Assembly (NCBI GenBank): GCA_020881915.1
Contig: JAJFPB010000007.1
Coordinates: 558,001 to 622,000 of the forward strand
Length of the DNA stretch: 64,000 bases
From: Paramyrothecium sp. XJ0827
Taxonomy: Eukaryota; Ascomycota; Sordariomycetes; Hypocreales; Stachybotryaceae
Reading direction: 5' to 3'
A model generated the notes under the pieces. That model did no database searches. It worked only from the letters and a program-made list of their open reading frames with translations, and was not told the DNA's origin. Position numbers and translations under genes: made by a program. Positions 21,201 to 33,944 of this stretch are shown here, in pieces; the first letter of the stretch is position 1, and each line of letters begins with the position of its first letter.

Positions 21201-24143
21201 TTACTTACGTTGATAGCTAAAAGTATGACCAGTATGCACTATGATTGAGACACATACTGCCAACACCCCAACAAAATACTGCCCGATCCCTATTCCTCCT
21301 TGAAAATCTTGCGTCACAAGACACCATACGATCAGAAGTAGTGTACAGACCCCAATAGCGAAAGTAATAAACCATCCCATCGTGATCCAATCAAGCTCTT
21401 CCACAATGTAAAGACCCCAACCGTGCGGCGTTTCATGAGCAATATTACTTGCCAATCCCTGGTCACACATCAGAGGCCTCCAGAGTTTCTTAGGAAGTAT
21501 CTCAATTGCTTTAAAACCAAAGTGGTCACTAGAGTTGAGGAATAAATGCATAAAAATGTGTGAGGGCATGGGCAAATCGCCTATCAAAGGCGGGCACGGT
21601 CGGAAAGCATACTCCTGACGAAGGATCTCCTTGCGAGAGGGAATAGAGTTGACCTGGTAGTTCCCAATGCATTCCCTAGACTTCTTAAGGCAAAGAAGCT
21701 CAAACTAAATGGACCAAAATTCTATAAGTGTTCTTTTTGAAGTTTTTATGGAGAACATGCGTTAGCAGACGACATACCTTTATGTATTGCATTCTTTTTG
21801 GCTTGACCAGTGGGTTCAATCTCATCGGGCCCCGAAGCTGGAGGTATGCCTCTCGGAGTCTCTTAAAACACTCCTCGGTATCTGTTAAGCCGGTAACATC
21901 AACGTTTGCCAGCTTGATCAAGCCGGTGCTATCATTCACACATAGTAACATATACTTGCTGGTTCCTCTTGGTATGAAAGGGTCGCGGAATTCGTCACTA
22001 TTAGCGGGTGGCGCTGTTGACAGAGGGCTTGGTAGTGGAGCAACACTGCTAAGGGCACTACTAAGGGCGGGGCTCAACTCCGGCGAGGTGCTCAACGTGG
22101 CGGAAGTTCTCGAAGTACTGTTTGAAAGTTCGATAGAGACACTGGACGTCCCTGATGGGCCGGATACTTGGTGCACGAAATCAAGCACGGAGTTTAGTTG
22201 ATTCTCCGCTGCCTCGATTCGTAAACGATGTCCACACCTCTGTTGTTGTCAGCTTCAGGGAATAAATAAGTTTGAGTGGCTCAACTCACACAGGTCCATG
22301 ATACACGAGCAGTTCCGGCGGAAAGTCTTGGCTGGACAAAATCTGAGAGGACATTCCGAATGTCTCGCAAGATTTCAGAAACGTAGATTGCCCAAGTACC
22401 TGGGAGTCGGGGCATCAGTCTTCCGTGGAGCTCCACATCGCGTGAATTCGCTGGAGGTTGTTGTGATGAATCATTCATGTTCTCTCGATTCATATCGTCG
22501 TCCTTCGTACCCATCAAATCGTGATGAGAAAGTGTCTTGATTTTTTGAGGCTCTATAAAGACATTCGTTTCCGTCTTCGTGGGGTTTATGTTTTCGAGAG
22601 ATTCCAACCAGAGCTTGACATCGCAGCATAAAACAGTAAACGCATCCGCTGAAGTCATAAAGTCTCCGATGCTTTGAAGCCTGCTTTCATCGACGGCCCC
22701 ACTCGGCTCGGCTTTGGTGCTTTGATGAAACTGATTATAAATTATAGGCCGCAGTGATTTAGCCGGAGAGATTCGTGTTTCTGGGCTTTTTCCTGAAGCT
22801 TCCTCCTTTTCGTTGCCCTCACAGAGAGCTTCCTGAATCTCAAGAGCAATGACCGAAGAGCACGAGAGAACGAAGTTGGCGGCCTGGGTTTGTACTTCAT
22901 CAATTGCGTCAAGAAATAACGTTTCACCATATCTGAAAAGGTGACTTTCTAAATTCGTTCGAAATTGTCTGGGGTCGGCATGGGAGACGGCGTTCATGAA
23001 TTGCGCTTTCAATTCGTCATTAGAAAGAAAAGCTCTCTTCAAGTTTTTTACTATAGCGTGATGGTCTGTAAACCCAATGGATACTCCAGAGTAATCAGCG
23101 TTCTTTTGACCGTTAGAGGAAGCAGTACTCTTTGTCCGATACTCTAGGTCCAAGTTTGCTTTATCTTGCGCCCTACTAGGGTTAATGCCAGGGGACAGGT
23201 GGGAAGTACACGAGTCTTTCTTGAGGAAGTTTAGCTCACGGCGTCTTCTTCTTCGTCGTCGATCTGAATTCTCAATAACAACTTCGCATTCAGAGAATCT
23301 TGGTCTTCTCCGAGGCCACACGTTGTTGAAGCTGGAGCTAGCAATGCGCGGAAGCTCACTCCTACGTGTCGCTCGATCTGAATTCTCAATAACAACTTCG
23401 CATTCAGAGAATCTTGGTCTTCTCCTAGGCCACACGTTGTTGAATCTGGAGCTAGCAATGCGCGGAAGCTCACTCCTACGCTTCGCTCGTTCAAAGACAA
23501 GAGTTTCGATCAACGCATTTTCCTGAAGATGGTCAAGAAACCAGAAATCGGGTTGTTTCTGGCTCATTGAAAGTCCTTGCCGCAAATGAGTACCAATATG
23601 GCGCATTCGTTCTGAGAAGCACTGGTTCCGGTTCTTCGCTGTGTCCGATGCCGCTATGAATTCATCATCACAGAACCAGCATATGCAATGCCGGGGGAAT
23701 ATGCCATTCAAGTGCTCTTCTGTCATGTGTTGGAGGTATTGATCCATCTCTTCTACCCCAAAACTCGCGTTGCATCCGGTGAATTCTACAAACTCACAGG
23801 TAATATTGCGGGAAGGCACCGTCATGCGAACTCCAGACGAGAGCACTCCCATTCGACGCTGCGGCACAGAAATTCCGATCCCAGGCTGCGTAGATGTAGA
23901 GTGATTAGAGTTTTCATCTTCATCAAAAATGGGTGTTCGCCCGGTGGCACTCGATGCAAGAGATGCAACTCGTAGCTCCGATCGGGGTGGTCCGAAATAG
24001 GGAGCGGCCTCTGGAACTGAAAGGCAAAGACTATGCGCATAAATCCCAGATATTGAGCTGGAGATTGATGGCGGTCGTGAATCTTCGTCCTTGTGAGAAT
24101 GGAGAAACTCGTTGGTGTCCTCGACGACATCTAGGAACGCCAT
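21201..24143 (-). CDS. Large fungal-specific protein with Cys/His N-terminal region and C-terminal membrane module
   Basis: Three exons (24143-22290, 22239-21778, 21704-21201) join in frame to about 939 aa. Residues about 100-200 hold a Cys/His-rich segment (FTGCNASF, then an HMTEEHL helix, then CICWFCDDEF and RMRHIGTHLRQG) that resembles degenerate C2H2 fingers. A basic region with two near-identical 38-residue repeats and an Arg run follows. Exons 2-3 encode a module seen in many fungal hypothetical proteins: YMLLCVNDSTGLIKLANVDV, RLREAYLQLRG, KRMQYIKFELL, then PKKLW, HGWGLYIVEELDW and two hydrophobic helices (MGWFITFAIGVCTLLLIVW; YFVGVLAVCVSIIV). The splice choices restore the usual continuity of this module. 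Function is unknown. A membrane-anchored STAND-associated or signalling role is only a guess. Confidence 0.7.
23261..23488 (-). repeat. 114-bp tandem duplication, two copies, inside a coding exon
   Basis: Copies at 23261-23374 and 23375-23488 differ at only a few bases. Because 114 is divisible by three, each adds 38 codons in frame (units beginning RSELPRIASS and ending VVIENSDR). The near identity indicates a recent duplication. Confidence 0.95.
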
Positions 24144-25847
24144 GATGGTTTTAATGCACTATGGCAGTGTGAGGCACCGAAATCGCTGCACTGGGTCTGG
24201 ACGATGTCTTGTCGGCCGTTTGAGATCATTCTGAGTTCTCTAAAAGCCTGCTATGGTGTGTGTTTGAGCTTCTGGCAAGCTCCGGTGGTTGCTTGCTGCA
24301 CGAGCCTGCCCTTCAATTTTTCCGCAGGATTACCTCCGTTGCCCAAACCCCGCTTTTGAAATCTTTGCAGGCTCTAGGCTGCAGCATCGATCCGATGACC
24401 TGCAGATGGAGGGTTTAGAATGAACGAGGCTGAACTCAAGTGATATATTTGATGTTATGCCCTACTTAGTAGGCGACCTATCGGCGAGGATCAACCATAA
24501 TATAGCTGATATCATGATCCTTGACTGAAACATCTTGAGTTCGTCTTTCTTTATATCATATCCGTCTTGTCTTTGGCCATATCAGGCAGCCTCATGCAAC
24601 AATCGGCGCAGCAATTTTTATGGTGGTGCTAAGGGTTATGTTCATAGATTTATTAGTAGTTAAAGGGCGTAAAAGATTTTTATTTGACCATTTACTAACC
24701 CGATTCATGTTATTCAGATTAAATCTAGTAGTTTTTTAAGTCAAAAGAAATTTTCAAGATCTCAGGCTATGGTTAGTGGTACTGTTTTTCAGAGCCGGGC
24801 TGATCGTAACCGTCTGGATGAACCACTAAACTGCGTAACGCAACACAGCCGAGCTAGACGAGAGTACCAAACAGGCGTCCCAGAGAGGAAGTCGAGAAAG
24901 TATGTCACGAAAGTGCAGCTGCAGCACTAGACGAATTTGAAAAGGCACAGATGGTAGGGTCAATGGTATTCTGAAGATGCGGGTATTCTGAAGATGCGTT
25001 GATCAATCGACAGTGCATGGGTCTGTTTAATCGCCCGGATGGGATGAAGGGTTAGCTGGACTGGCTGGTGTAGACCGCTATAAACACCTACCAGCATGCA
25101 GGTACCCAAAACAGACCTCGAGATGATGTGATAGGCTTTATTCGTGCTCATCCGTATCGGTGAAGCGTGTTCAATTTCGGCAACGAATCCCTTTAATCGC
25201 ATCATATGGCTACATGTATAAGCAGAGAGAAATGCTAGGATATTTGTTTCTCCGGCCACAGACCCTGGTCTACTACATGACAGTATGTGACAGGCTCGCG
25301 TAGTTAGGGGATAGAAGCCTCTTCACGGCTTCGTCAGAGGGGCAAAGAGGGGGTTCTCGTGGTGGCACTAGCGAATGGCTGAAGCAATCTGGACTAGGTA
25401 TCTGAAACATTTAGAGTTTGGTTCTCCCACATTCCTCCGATGCAAGACGACAAATGCCGTCCGGCAGTTTGTCGATGTATTCACACAGGCATCAGACAAG
25501 CAACGGCATCTTCATGTTCCAGAGCTTTGATGCTCACCTCTCCCCCCAGAAAAGAAACACAGTTGGATTGGATATACCGGATCTCGCTACCCGAAACGTG
25601 GGATTCACCCCCCAATAATATTCCCCGGCTCCTGTGGTACCATAAATCCGCACCAACGACGAAACTGACGCGCACTTAGACGCCCCTGGCTTCGGCTCTA
25701 GCGCTGGATCGGGCGGTCACGTGCCGCAGCAAAACCCGGGCACCCGCCCGCCGCACCGGAGAGACACGGAACATGGACGCCCCTCTCTTTTCCCGGCTTC
25801 TTCTAATCTGCACGTCCGACGATCGCTCTCTCGGCACCCGTTCCGTC
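24144..25847. other. Divergent intergenic region
   Basis: About 1.7 kb between the large minus-strand protein and the plus-strand Zn2Cys6 regulator, so it holds both promoters. The 24440-24780 part is AT-rich with a possible RIP-like look. A 17-bp adjacent duplication lies at 24965-24998. The open frame entering from 25773 is the probable 5' leader or an N-terminal extension of the regulator. Confidence 0.5.
24965..24998. repeat. 17-bp adjacent direct repeat
   Basis: Two exact, abutting copies of GGTATTCTGAAGATGCG. This may be a replication slip or the footprint of an excised element. No larger terminal structure surrounds it. Confidence 0.85.
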
Positions 25848-28127
25848 ATGGCATCCGCTTCACCCGCCAAGGAGCGCACGGGGACGAGGCGGCAGGCCGT
25901 CAATGTACGTCGCGCACCCCCCCTATTCGTAGTCTCGTGTACCTGTATCGCTCACCCCTGGACAGGTTTGCTCCGCTTGCCGTGAGCGCAAGATCAGATG
26001 CGATGAGGCCAGGCCCTCGTGCAGCCGCTGCAAGCGCCTCGGCCTGGCATGTTCGTACATGGAGACCATCAGCTCTCGGTACGCCCTCGCCCCAAACTGT
26101 CTGGTCCGGCACATACTCATCGTCGTCGCAGGAAGGCCCTCTATGCACAGGATCTCACAGACACCCTGAAGCGTATGGAATCAAAGTTGGACATGCTGGT
26201 CAGCAACCACAGTCCCGATGCCCAGGACACATCGCCCGCCTCTACGGCAGCTACCAGCTCAAACACGCAAACTCTGCCCAGTCTCTCCGTCAAGCTCTCG
26301 CCCATGGTGGACTGGTCCTACCCCTCAGACGGCTCATTCCAGCCCATGCAGGAGCTCGCAATCCCCAAGAGGCATCTGACCGCTCCTCAGCACCTGATGG
26401 CGTGGCCCTCGTCACCCATCAGGCTCTCCGACCTCGAGCGGCGTTATCCTGTCGAGCTAGAGATTCGCCGACCGAGGGAGCCCTGGGTCGACACCTCGGC
26501 GAACATCCGCGCCTGGCTCGCCAACCTCTCCATGGGCCGGCTCCGTGCTTTTACCGGGCTATATTTCTCCCATTTCCACCCGCACTATCTCATCCTTGAT
26601 GAGGATCTCTTCTACAGCCAGCACCTCCATCGAGCATTGCGTACCGGCTTCAAGGACGGCATAGAGAGCTGCCTCACTCTCATGGTCCTCTGCCTGGGTG
26701 TCATGGCCAGCCGCCACGTCAGCGGCCAAGACTTGACTGAAGAAGATGTCTCGCACGAGAGCCCAGACTGCGAGCTCGGGTTGCTGAACCTAGCGATTGA
26801 CATCTTTCGCTATGTCGACGAGACGGACTGGACCAGCATCCAATGTCTACTGCTCATGGGGTAAGTGATCCTCCGTGCTGACATTCAATGCAGGTGCTTC
26901 CCGCCTTTGGAAAAATGCTAAGAAAGGGAATGACACAGGCGCTATTACAACTCAAAGCTGCGAGTGTACGATTACTGGCGTGCTGTCAACAAAGCTTGCA
27001 CCATGATCATGATTCTCCTGCCATTGTATGTCCACTCATCGCCATCGCCCGGTCTACGCACTGATTTTTATCTCGATAGACAAGAAACTTTAGAGCCTCA
27101 CCATTGTCAACTGTATTGGATTGCATACTTGCAGGAGAGGTACTGTAGCTTACCCACCCGACGTCTGCCAAACTAACATTAGCCGTGAAAAGCCAAATTC
27201 TTGCCGAGCTGGACTTCCCTCCGAGCGGCCTGAGTGGACTGGAGAGCGTTGTGCGCCTCCCGCTTGCGCCGGGTCCGAGTACCGACCCTAACCACAAAGA
27301 CTATCAATCATTCTTTCTAGCATTGATCTCGATGCGACGCTTACTCAACCGAATCCATTCCTACATTTACGATCGAGGTATGCCCATCATGCACTCACCT
27401 ACGCCCCATGCTGAACTCGTCATATTTGACTATTGATTGACTTGCTCTTAGATACTCCTGTCGAACCATCACCGGCCGTCGTCGCCGAGTTGGACCGCCA
27501 GCTGGAGGAGTGGAAGGCCTGCCTACCCGAAGTGCACCAGTTCCCGGACCTCCCTCTTGCACAGCAGCTGGAGACAACACAGCTGTACTGCATACGGCCG
27601 CTGCACGAGAGGCTGAAAGGCCACCTCAAAACGCGCTACTACTCCGCCAGAGCCATCCTCTACCGGTCGTGCGTGCGCAGGGTGCTGAACCCTCTCGGCA
27701 ACGCCGCCCTGTCCGCCAACGACATGCAGGGCGCCCGGCTCTCCCTGTCGTCTGCGCTGCTCTCTGTGCTCAACGGCGGCATCCTCCACGAGCCTTACGA
27801 GTTCCTGCTTCACCCAATCAACTCTTGGCGAACGTAAGTCCTCCTCTTCGCAAAGACTAGCGAATTGTGTCTTCGATGCATTTCCCGGCTAACGCGGGCG
27901 ACAGACTGTTCGCAGCAGAACTGCAAATAGCGTTCACAGTGAGAGACGAACGGCTCGCCAGCCACATACTTCCCGAGGGCTGGGAGCTGATACAGTGGAT
28001 CCGCGAAAAAGCTGTGACGCCAAACGTCACCGCACTGTCCCCGGCGCTGGCGCGAGACTACGAACTACTAGAACTAATCATGGCGACGCAGCGAAAGGAA
28101 AGTCTTCAGGACGTTGTTGCATTCTAA
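25848..28127 (+). CDS. Zn2Cys6 transcription factor with fungal-specific TF domain
   Basis: A nuclear DNA-binding regulator. Eight exons (25848-25904, 25966-26078, 26132-26860, 26939-27025, 27080-27139, 27193-27377, 27452-27833, 27905-28127) give about 611 aa. The binuclear zinc cluster VCSACRERKIRC...CSRCKRLGLAC has spacing C-x2-C-x6-C-x6-C-x2-C-x6-C and is followed by a basic linker and a short coiled segment (DTLKRMESKLDML). The fungal TF domain follows: SLGRL-like SMGRLRAFTGLYFSHFHPHY, a CLLLMG helix, and QILAELDFPPSGL. Intron 5 ends in AAG, the only choice that keeps a normal length and this motif. An in-frame ATG at 25773 would add 25 residues. The gene converges with a beta-glucosidase gene only 61 bases away, a possible target. 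Confidence 0.92.
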
Positions 28128-28188
28128 TTCTTGGCCATCTTATGCGTTGGGCGGTTGTATCATTACAAGGTGTATCTGGAGTCTTTGT

Positions 28189-31101
28189 TTAGTTTATCCA
28201 TTTGGACCCAAGCACAACCTGGAACTCGGCAGCCACTCCAGCGTCCCTGGAGTCCCGCGCCGCAGTTACTCTGAACCTTGCGTTCGCGTCCGCGACCCAC
28301 TGGTGAACGCCGTCGTCCCAATAAGACACGCTGACGCGGTCCAGCAGGACGCGCGCCACTGCCGTCTGTCCTGCTTTGACGAAAATCTTGTCCCATCCCT
28401 TCAGCTCCTGGCGCGGACGCCTCAATCGCGTCTCGCCGACGGGGGAAACGTAGAATTGTACAGCCTCCTTGCCGTCGCAGCCGCCAGTGTTTGTGACATC
28501 AACCTGGACCTCAATGACGTCGCCGGAAGCACCGTTCCCGTCCATTGTAGGAGCGCTCAGGCGGATGTTGCTGTACTCGAAGCTGGTGTAGCTGAGGCCC
28601 GCTCCAAAGGGGAACAGCGGCTCGATCTTCCTGTGATCGTAGAATCGGTAGCCAAGGTAGATGTCTTCGCCGTAGTACGTCACGTCGTTGTCTCCCGGAT
28701 AGTTGTCGAAGGCCGGTGTATCCTCGATGCGCCGAGGGAACGTGATGGGTAGCTTGCCTGATGGGTTCACGTGGCCCAGGAGCACATCTGACAGAGCGTT
28801 ACCCAGCTCCTGGCCTTGGTACCAGGCCTGCACGATGCTGGGGACCTCGTCTACCCAGGGCATCGTGATGGGGCTTCCGGTCTGGTTCACGACCACCACA
28901 TTCTTGTTGACCTGTGCCACTGCGCTGATCAGCTCGTTGGACCGCCCTGGCAGATCCATGGAAACCATGTCGCTAGTCTCCGTCTCCCACTCGTGATCCT
29001 TGCCAACGACGACAATGGCAACATCGCTAGCCTTGGCGAGGTCAACAGCCTCCTGGAACATGGCTTCGAGGTCCCCAGGGTTCTCGAAGAAGCCGATTCG
29101 ACCACCGTCTTGGACTTCGTCTCTCTCTAGTTCACCCATGTAGGTCAAGGGGTAGGGCTTGGGCTCACGGCTGACGGACTCCAGGACAAGCTCGTAGGAT
29201 CGCCCAGCTTCCATATGAACTTCGACCCGCTCCTCCGGAGAACCGTAGCTCATGAACAGAGATGATTTTGGTGACCACCATCGACGGGGAATATCAATCA
29301 CAGACTTGCCATCGAGGATAAGTCTTCCAGGGCCGCAGGTTGAGAGGGAGAATTGATGCTTTCCGGTAGTCTTGGGTGTGATGATTGTCGTTGCCCGGTA
29401 CGAGTATCGCTCGGCTCCACTGGTCAGCTCTGGTGGCAGCCCATCGTAGAGGATCAAATGCGAGCTGGGGCGCTGTTCACTAATGAATGGCTTGCCCTCG
29501 TGTGTCATGTTTCTCCACAAGCGGAGGTAAAACCCAGAAGAACCAGTTTCGGGGTTCTTCATGACCGCAGGATCGATGAGCGGCAGATACCTGTGCGTGA
29601 TGATGCCTGGCTTGGTGGAGATGGTTGCCGCGGGGTGCCTACTTTCTACCTCTTGTTTCAGTGACGCATAAGGAGTTGTCCTATAATGCGGCTCCAGGTT
29701 GGAGCTTCCGCCACCAGTTGCCACTGATCTGGCGGCATTTGGACCGATGATGGCAATCTTCTTGGAGCTCAGGTCCTGCAGGGGCAGGAGTGCTCCAGTG
29801 TTCTTTAAGAGAACGATTCCTAATAACAGTCTGTTGAGTACTTCGGCTGGCACTGTGAAAAGGGACAAAATCAAATAGCGTCTTACCTTCGGCAGCAGCC
29901 CGACGGAGGATCTCACGATGCTCTGGAAGGTCTACAGCCTCTTCAGGGGGTTCTTTCCAGTCGGGCACATCACTCTTACCGACTCGATGCAGGAGCTCTA
30001 GCACTTTCGAGGCAGAGGAGTCAATGGGATCCAGCTCCAAGAGACCCTTGCGGAACGCCGTCAGGAGGTGCTCGCCTCTGCGCCTCGTTGGGCCCGGCAT
30101 CTCCAGGTCAAGACTGCGATACGTCTTAGTCTCCGCGCCGCAATGCAATGAAAAGTTCAAAATTTATGACACTCACCCGGCTGTGACAGATGGTACTACG
30201 CTGTTGGTGCCGAACCAGTCACTCATGACCAGGCCGTCATAGCCCCATTCTCCCCTCAGAATGTCCCGCAGGAGATGGTGGTGCATAGAGCAAAAGGTTC
30301 CATCAATCTTGTTGTAGGCCGTCATTAACGTCCACGGATTGCTCTCGCGGAGGGCTATTTGAAATGGTTGGAGATGAATCTCCCGAAGCGCTCGTTCGGG
30401 GATCTTCTCATCAATGAAGAAACGGCGGTGCTCTTGGTCGTTGGCTGCAAAATGCTTTATGCAAGCGCCTACACCGGCCGCCTGGATGGTGTTGATGTAC
30501 TCGGCAGCGAGTTTTCCCGTCAGTACGGGATCTTCGCTGTAGGCCTCGAAGTTGCGACCACCCAAGGGCGTTCGAGGGATGCATACTATTGAAGGTAAGT
30601 CTCGTGTTCTCAACACATCTCATCTGAGGTTATATACCAGTTGGTCCAAGCAAGACATCGACGCTTTTGCTCTTGGCCTCGGCAATGAGCACTTGGGAAA
30701 CGTCTCGAATGACGCTCTTATCCCATGTCGCGGCTAATGAGACTCTGTGGCGAGTTAGACGGGATTCCTCTATCGTATTTCCAATTTCTCCCATCCTAAA
30801 AACAAGGAATACAGCCTGTCACTTACCCCGAGGGCAGAGAGGCCGCGCTGACTCCATCGACGAATATGCCACCCCGGACACCGGTCGGCCCGTCTGACGT
30901 CTTGATCCTAGAAATGCCTAGGCGTGGAACAGGATTCGTGCGCCAAAGATCTTCTCCCGCAAGCAGAGAGATCTTTTCTTCCAACGTCATCTGCTCGAGC
31001 TTGACCTTTGCGAAGGCCTGGGCTTTTGACAAGGCGGGGGCCGTCAAGCCCGGACTCGCGCAGTCCTCAGGCTTATCGGAATCCTCTCTTCTTATCAACA
31101 T
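28189..31101 (-). CDS. GH3 beta-glucosidase with PA14 insert
   Basis: A glycoside hydrolase family 3 enzyme that removes terminal beta-D-glucosyl units. Five exons (31101-30827, 30744-30638, 30585-30177, 30113-29887, 29819-28189) give about 882 aa. The N-terminal barrel has TSDGPTGVRGG and KHFAANDQEHRR, and the catalytic nucleophile is the Asp in VMSDWFG (about residue 250). The second domain begins IVLLKNTGALLPL and is interrupted by a PA14 module (RLWRNMTHEGKPF to SLSTCGPGRLILDGK). GLSYTSFEYSN and a fibronectin-like C-terminus complete it. No signal peptide is visible at the ATG chosen, so it is probably intracellular, as for many PA14-bearing fungal GH3 enzymes. It converges with a Zn2Cys6 regulator that may control it. 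Confidence 0.95.
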
Positions 31102-33944
31102 GGCGGACGATGAATGATGACAGAATCGCAAAGGAAGTGGGCAGAAGTAACATGTAACTTCCAAGTCATGAGTGTTTTCACAATTGAGGCTTATTTAGAT
31201 TGTCTCCAACACGATGGGGAATTCAAGCATCCAGGACATGCGCCACGTGACGGTTGTTTAAGAACCGGGCTTATGAGGACGGTCCGCTTCAGGAGGATGG
31301 GGGCCTTATTCCCAAGCACAATCTCCGGTGTCTCGAGGAAGTGCCCAGCTAGTTAGTGGCGAGCTATTCGGGTCGAATTACAGCGGTACGGGGTTAGTCC
31401 GCGTTTCCCCGCCGCAATGGGCGTGTCTGTGTGGGCCGGCCTAACGAACTAAGCGGATCTGAGATGGCCTAGGATGGCTTGAGTGTTGTTTTGCTTTACC
31501 CCAACCTATTAAAGAGGAGAAGCAAGGTGCGCCGGCCGGACGCTGCGGAACCGGGGCACAAGCTGAGGTCTTGGACTACGCAGGTGGCTACACGACGCGG
31601 AAAGATTCCAAGAATTTAAACTTCAGCGCTGTCTCTGCATCTGCGCAGTGTGATCATTGTTATCGTCCTCATGATTGCCGGACTCTGAGCCTCCTGATTC
31701 GCCAGCATTGCGTCTAACGTTTTGGAGTTCTTGTGTTTTCGTTGCTTTCTTTGGGATTAAGAAGCGCTGTCTGATCTTTTGCTTTTTAGCTATTAGATTA
31801 ATCTGCCTAGCGTAGGGACTCTATTTTCACCTCTCATAATTTACTTTTGTAGTGTGAGTACAGCGTAGAATAAAACGCGATAGTATCATACTGTGAGTGA
31901 TTCTCCTAGCTGCCGTTACCCAATCTTCGGGCCGCGATATCTCTCATAAAGTGAGTCATCGGCAAGCAGGTGGTGAACCAATACTAAGAACAGCAAATGC
32001 ATGGCCTAGTTACTCGACACTGCACGAGTGTACTACTTATGTGAAATGCCAAAGGCCTTACAGAGCTGGCCGTGCTACCCCAATTTCCCATTTCTCGCTC
32101 CCTACAGTAGTTGGACCCCGAACAAACCGCCAGAGTCATACTTGCGCTTGATATCTAGAAGTTTTCAATAATTGGATCCATAGAAGGCTTGTTGCGAGTT
32201 GAGCTGATTAACATCTGCCTCGCTAAGTCACGCGTCCACCCCAAGCGTAATGGCTTCCAAAGCAGGAGTTGTATCCTTAGTGATTATTACTCTAGCGACA
32301 GTGTTGGATCGATGGTTCCTCCAGTCATAAGGACTAACACACACGTTAGCCTTGTAGCAGCCCCAATCTTCATGGCCTTGCCGGTATAGGTGAGGGTGTA
32401 GAAGTCGAGGATAGCGTGGCCCTTGATAATATTGTTTCTGTGAATTTTTTCATGTATTCATGGCCATTATTTGGTATGACAAGCCGTACGTTGTTCCTAC
32501 GCGCTCAAGACATAGTAGCGCGGTGCTCAGAAACACTAGCAACGGCAACAGAATAAACGACATAGCTGCCGACTTCGCACCCGGCGCTTCGTTCGCTATT
32601 GGGATCGCAGTTTTCGTTAGCAAGATCGCAGCCATGGTCAGTGGCTAGTCGCAACGTGGAGGTCGGGAATTTCCCAGTGGTTTTGAATGTTTTCGCACTG
32701 AGCGGCGTCAAAATCTACACCTCTGAAGCTCTCGTGGCAAGGGCTGGCAATAGGGACATTTAGGATTAGCTTCCCGCCTATCGTCTGGTTGAAATTATCC
32801 CAGTCTCTAAAGGAACGCTACGAGTCTACTAAACAACAGCGATATGCCTTGCCGAGTAAAGACAGTGTTGAGAACATGCTCATGTCTAGTCATGAGGAAA
32901 GATAAAGCATAACGACCCGGCAAGAACTGCGAGGGATACGTCACCCGCTATTCTGCTTTGGGATTTGGAGTACAAAGTGTTTCCGTGTATGATATACTTG
33001 GTGGTAAACAATGGCCATGAAAGCACACGCATGGGCGTCAATAGTAAATAAGATCTTGCGTGAATGTGGGGGGAGGATTATGGGAAGGCTAGCTAGAATG
33101 ACAAAAGAATGAACCTCATCAACCACAGAGGAAGAACATCCACCGGATGCCGCACTTGTTGGCGTGGGTTTCATCAAAGCCAAGATCGACAGGCAACTCA
33201 ATTTGGGCTCCATTTCTGCCTCCGGAAGTGGGGCCGGAAGAGGAGAGGAGACTGACAATTTGTTGGTCATACACACAGAGCAGTCTGTGCCAAGTTCCCT
33301 CTTGCGGATTGTGTGCCGCCCCCTGAAATATCGCATCGAGTGCATGTCCTACTCGAGTTAGCTCCACCCTTTCAATGAAAGAGACGGAACGGAAACCTTA
33401 AGACGACCAACGAGGCAGAGAGGAATCTGGGCATGATTCCATCCCCAGCCAACAAATCTAAGGCACGCAGGTATGCAGTTGGCCTTTGGTGCAGCACGCT
33501 GAACGCGTCAGAAGCGGAAGATTACTGCAGCCGTGCAATGTTGTGTTGCATTTCTGACAGCCTCCTGCGCACTCATTTCCTTCCGCGTATTAGAATCCCT
33601 GTCATTGCAGGTATCCCGCGCGGCCAAATGGTGCAGCGTCCGTGACGCCCCATACGAGACCAAAGTTGTTGGTGCTGCACGGAGCGATTGGTATGCGGAG
33701 TAAACAGGCTTATTGGTGAACGGACGATACAACATGCTCCAAGAGGGGACAAAAGGCTGCACGCCAACAAACAGTGTGTTGGAATCTCTGTCCAATGCTG
33801 CCCTCCACTGCGAAAGTATTTCAACAACACATAATCTTAGCACGGATAAGCCTGACAATCCCACCATCTCTCTTCCTTTTGCCCATCAACCGTCCCTATA
33901 ATCTGAGCTACTCCATTTCGGGTTTTTATTGACATCTTGTCAGA
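31102..33944. other. Long intergenic region without supported genes
   Basis: About 2.8 kb between the divergent beta-glucosidase and aldo-keto reductase genes. Short frames occur; one on the minus strand at 32450-32635 encodes a hydrophobic stretch (SFILLPLLVFLSTALLCL), and the downstream minus-strand sequence to about 32290 keeps a protein-like frame, possibly remains of a small gene. I find no recognisable family, RNA or repeat. Confidence 0.5.

Noticed and set aside
25773..25847. Longer N-terminus of the Zn2Cys6 factor from an upstream ATG
   Set aside because: Possible, but the extra 25 residues lack family similarity and the ATG at 25848 gives the usual short N-terminus before the zinc cluster.
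32450..32635. Small minus-strand frame with a membrane-like helix
   Set aside because: No family, no clear promoter and no confident exon continuation; reported only as intergenic content.
33119..33867. Overlapping frames upstream of the first aldo-keto reductase
   Set aside because: No similarity, mostly non-ATG starts, and the position fits a promoter region.
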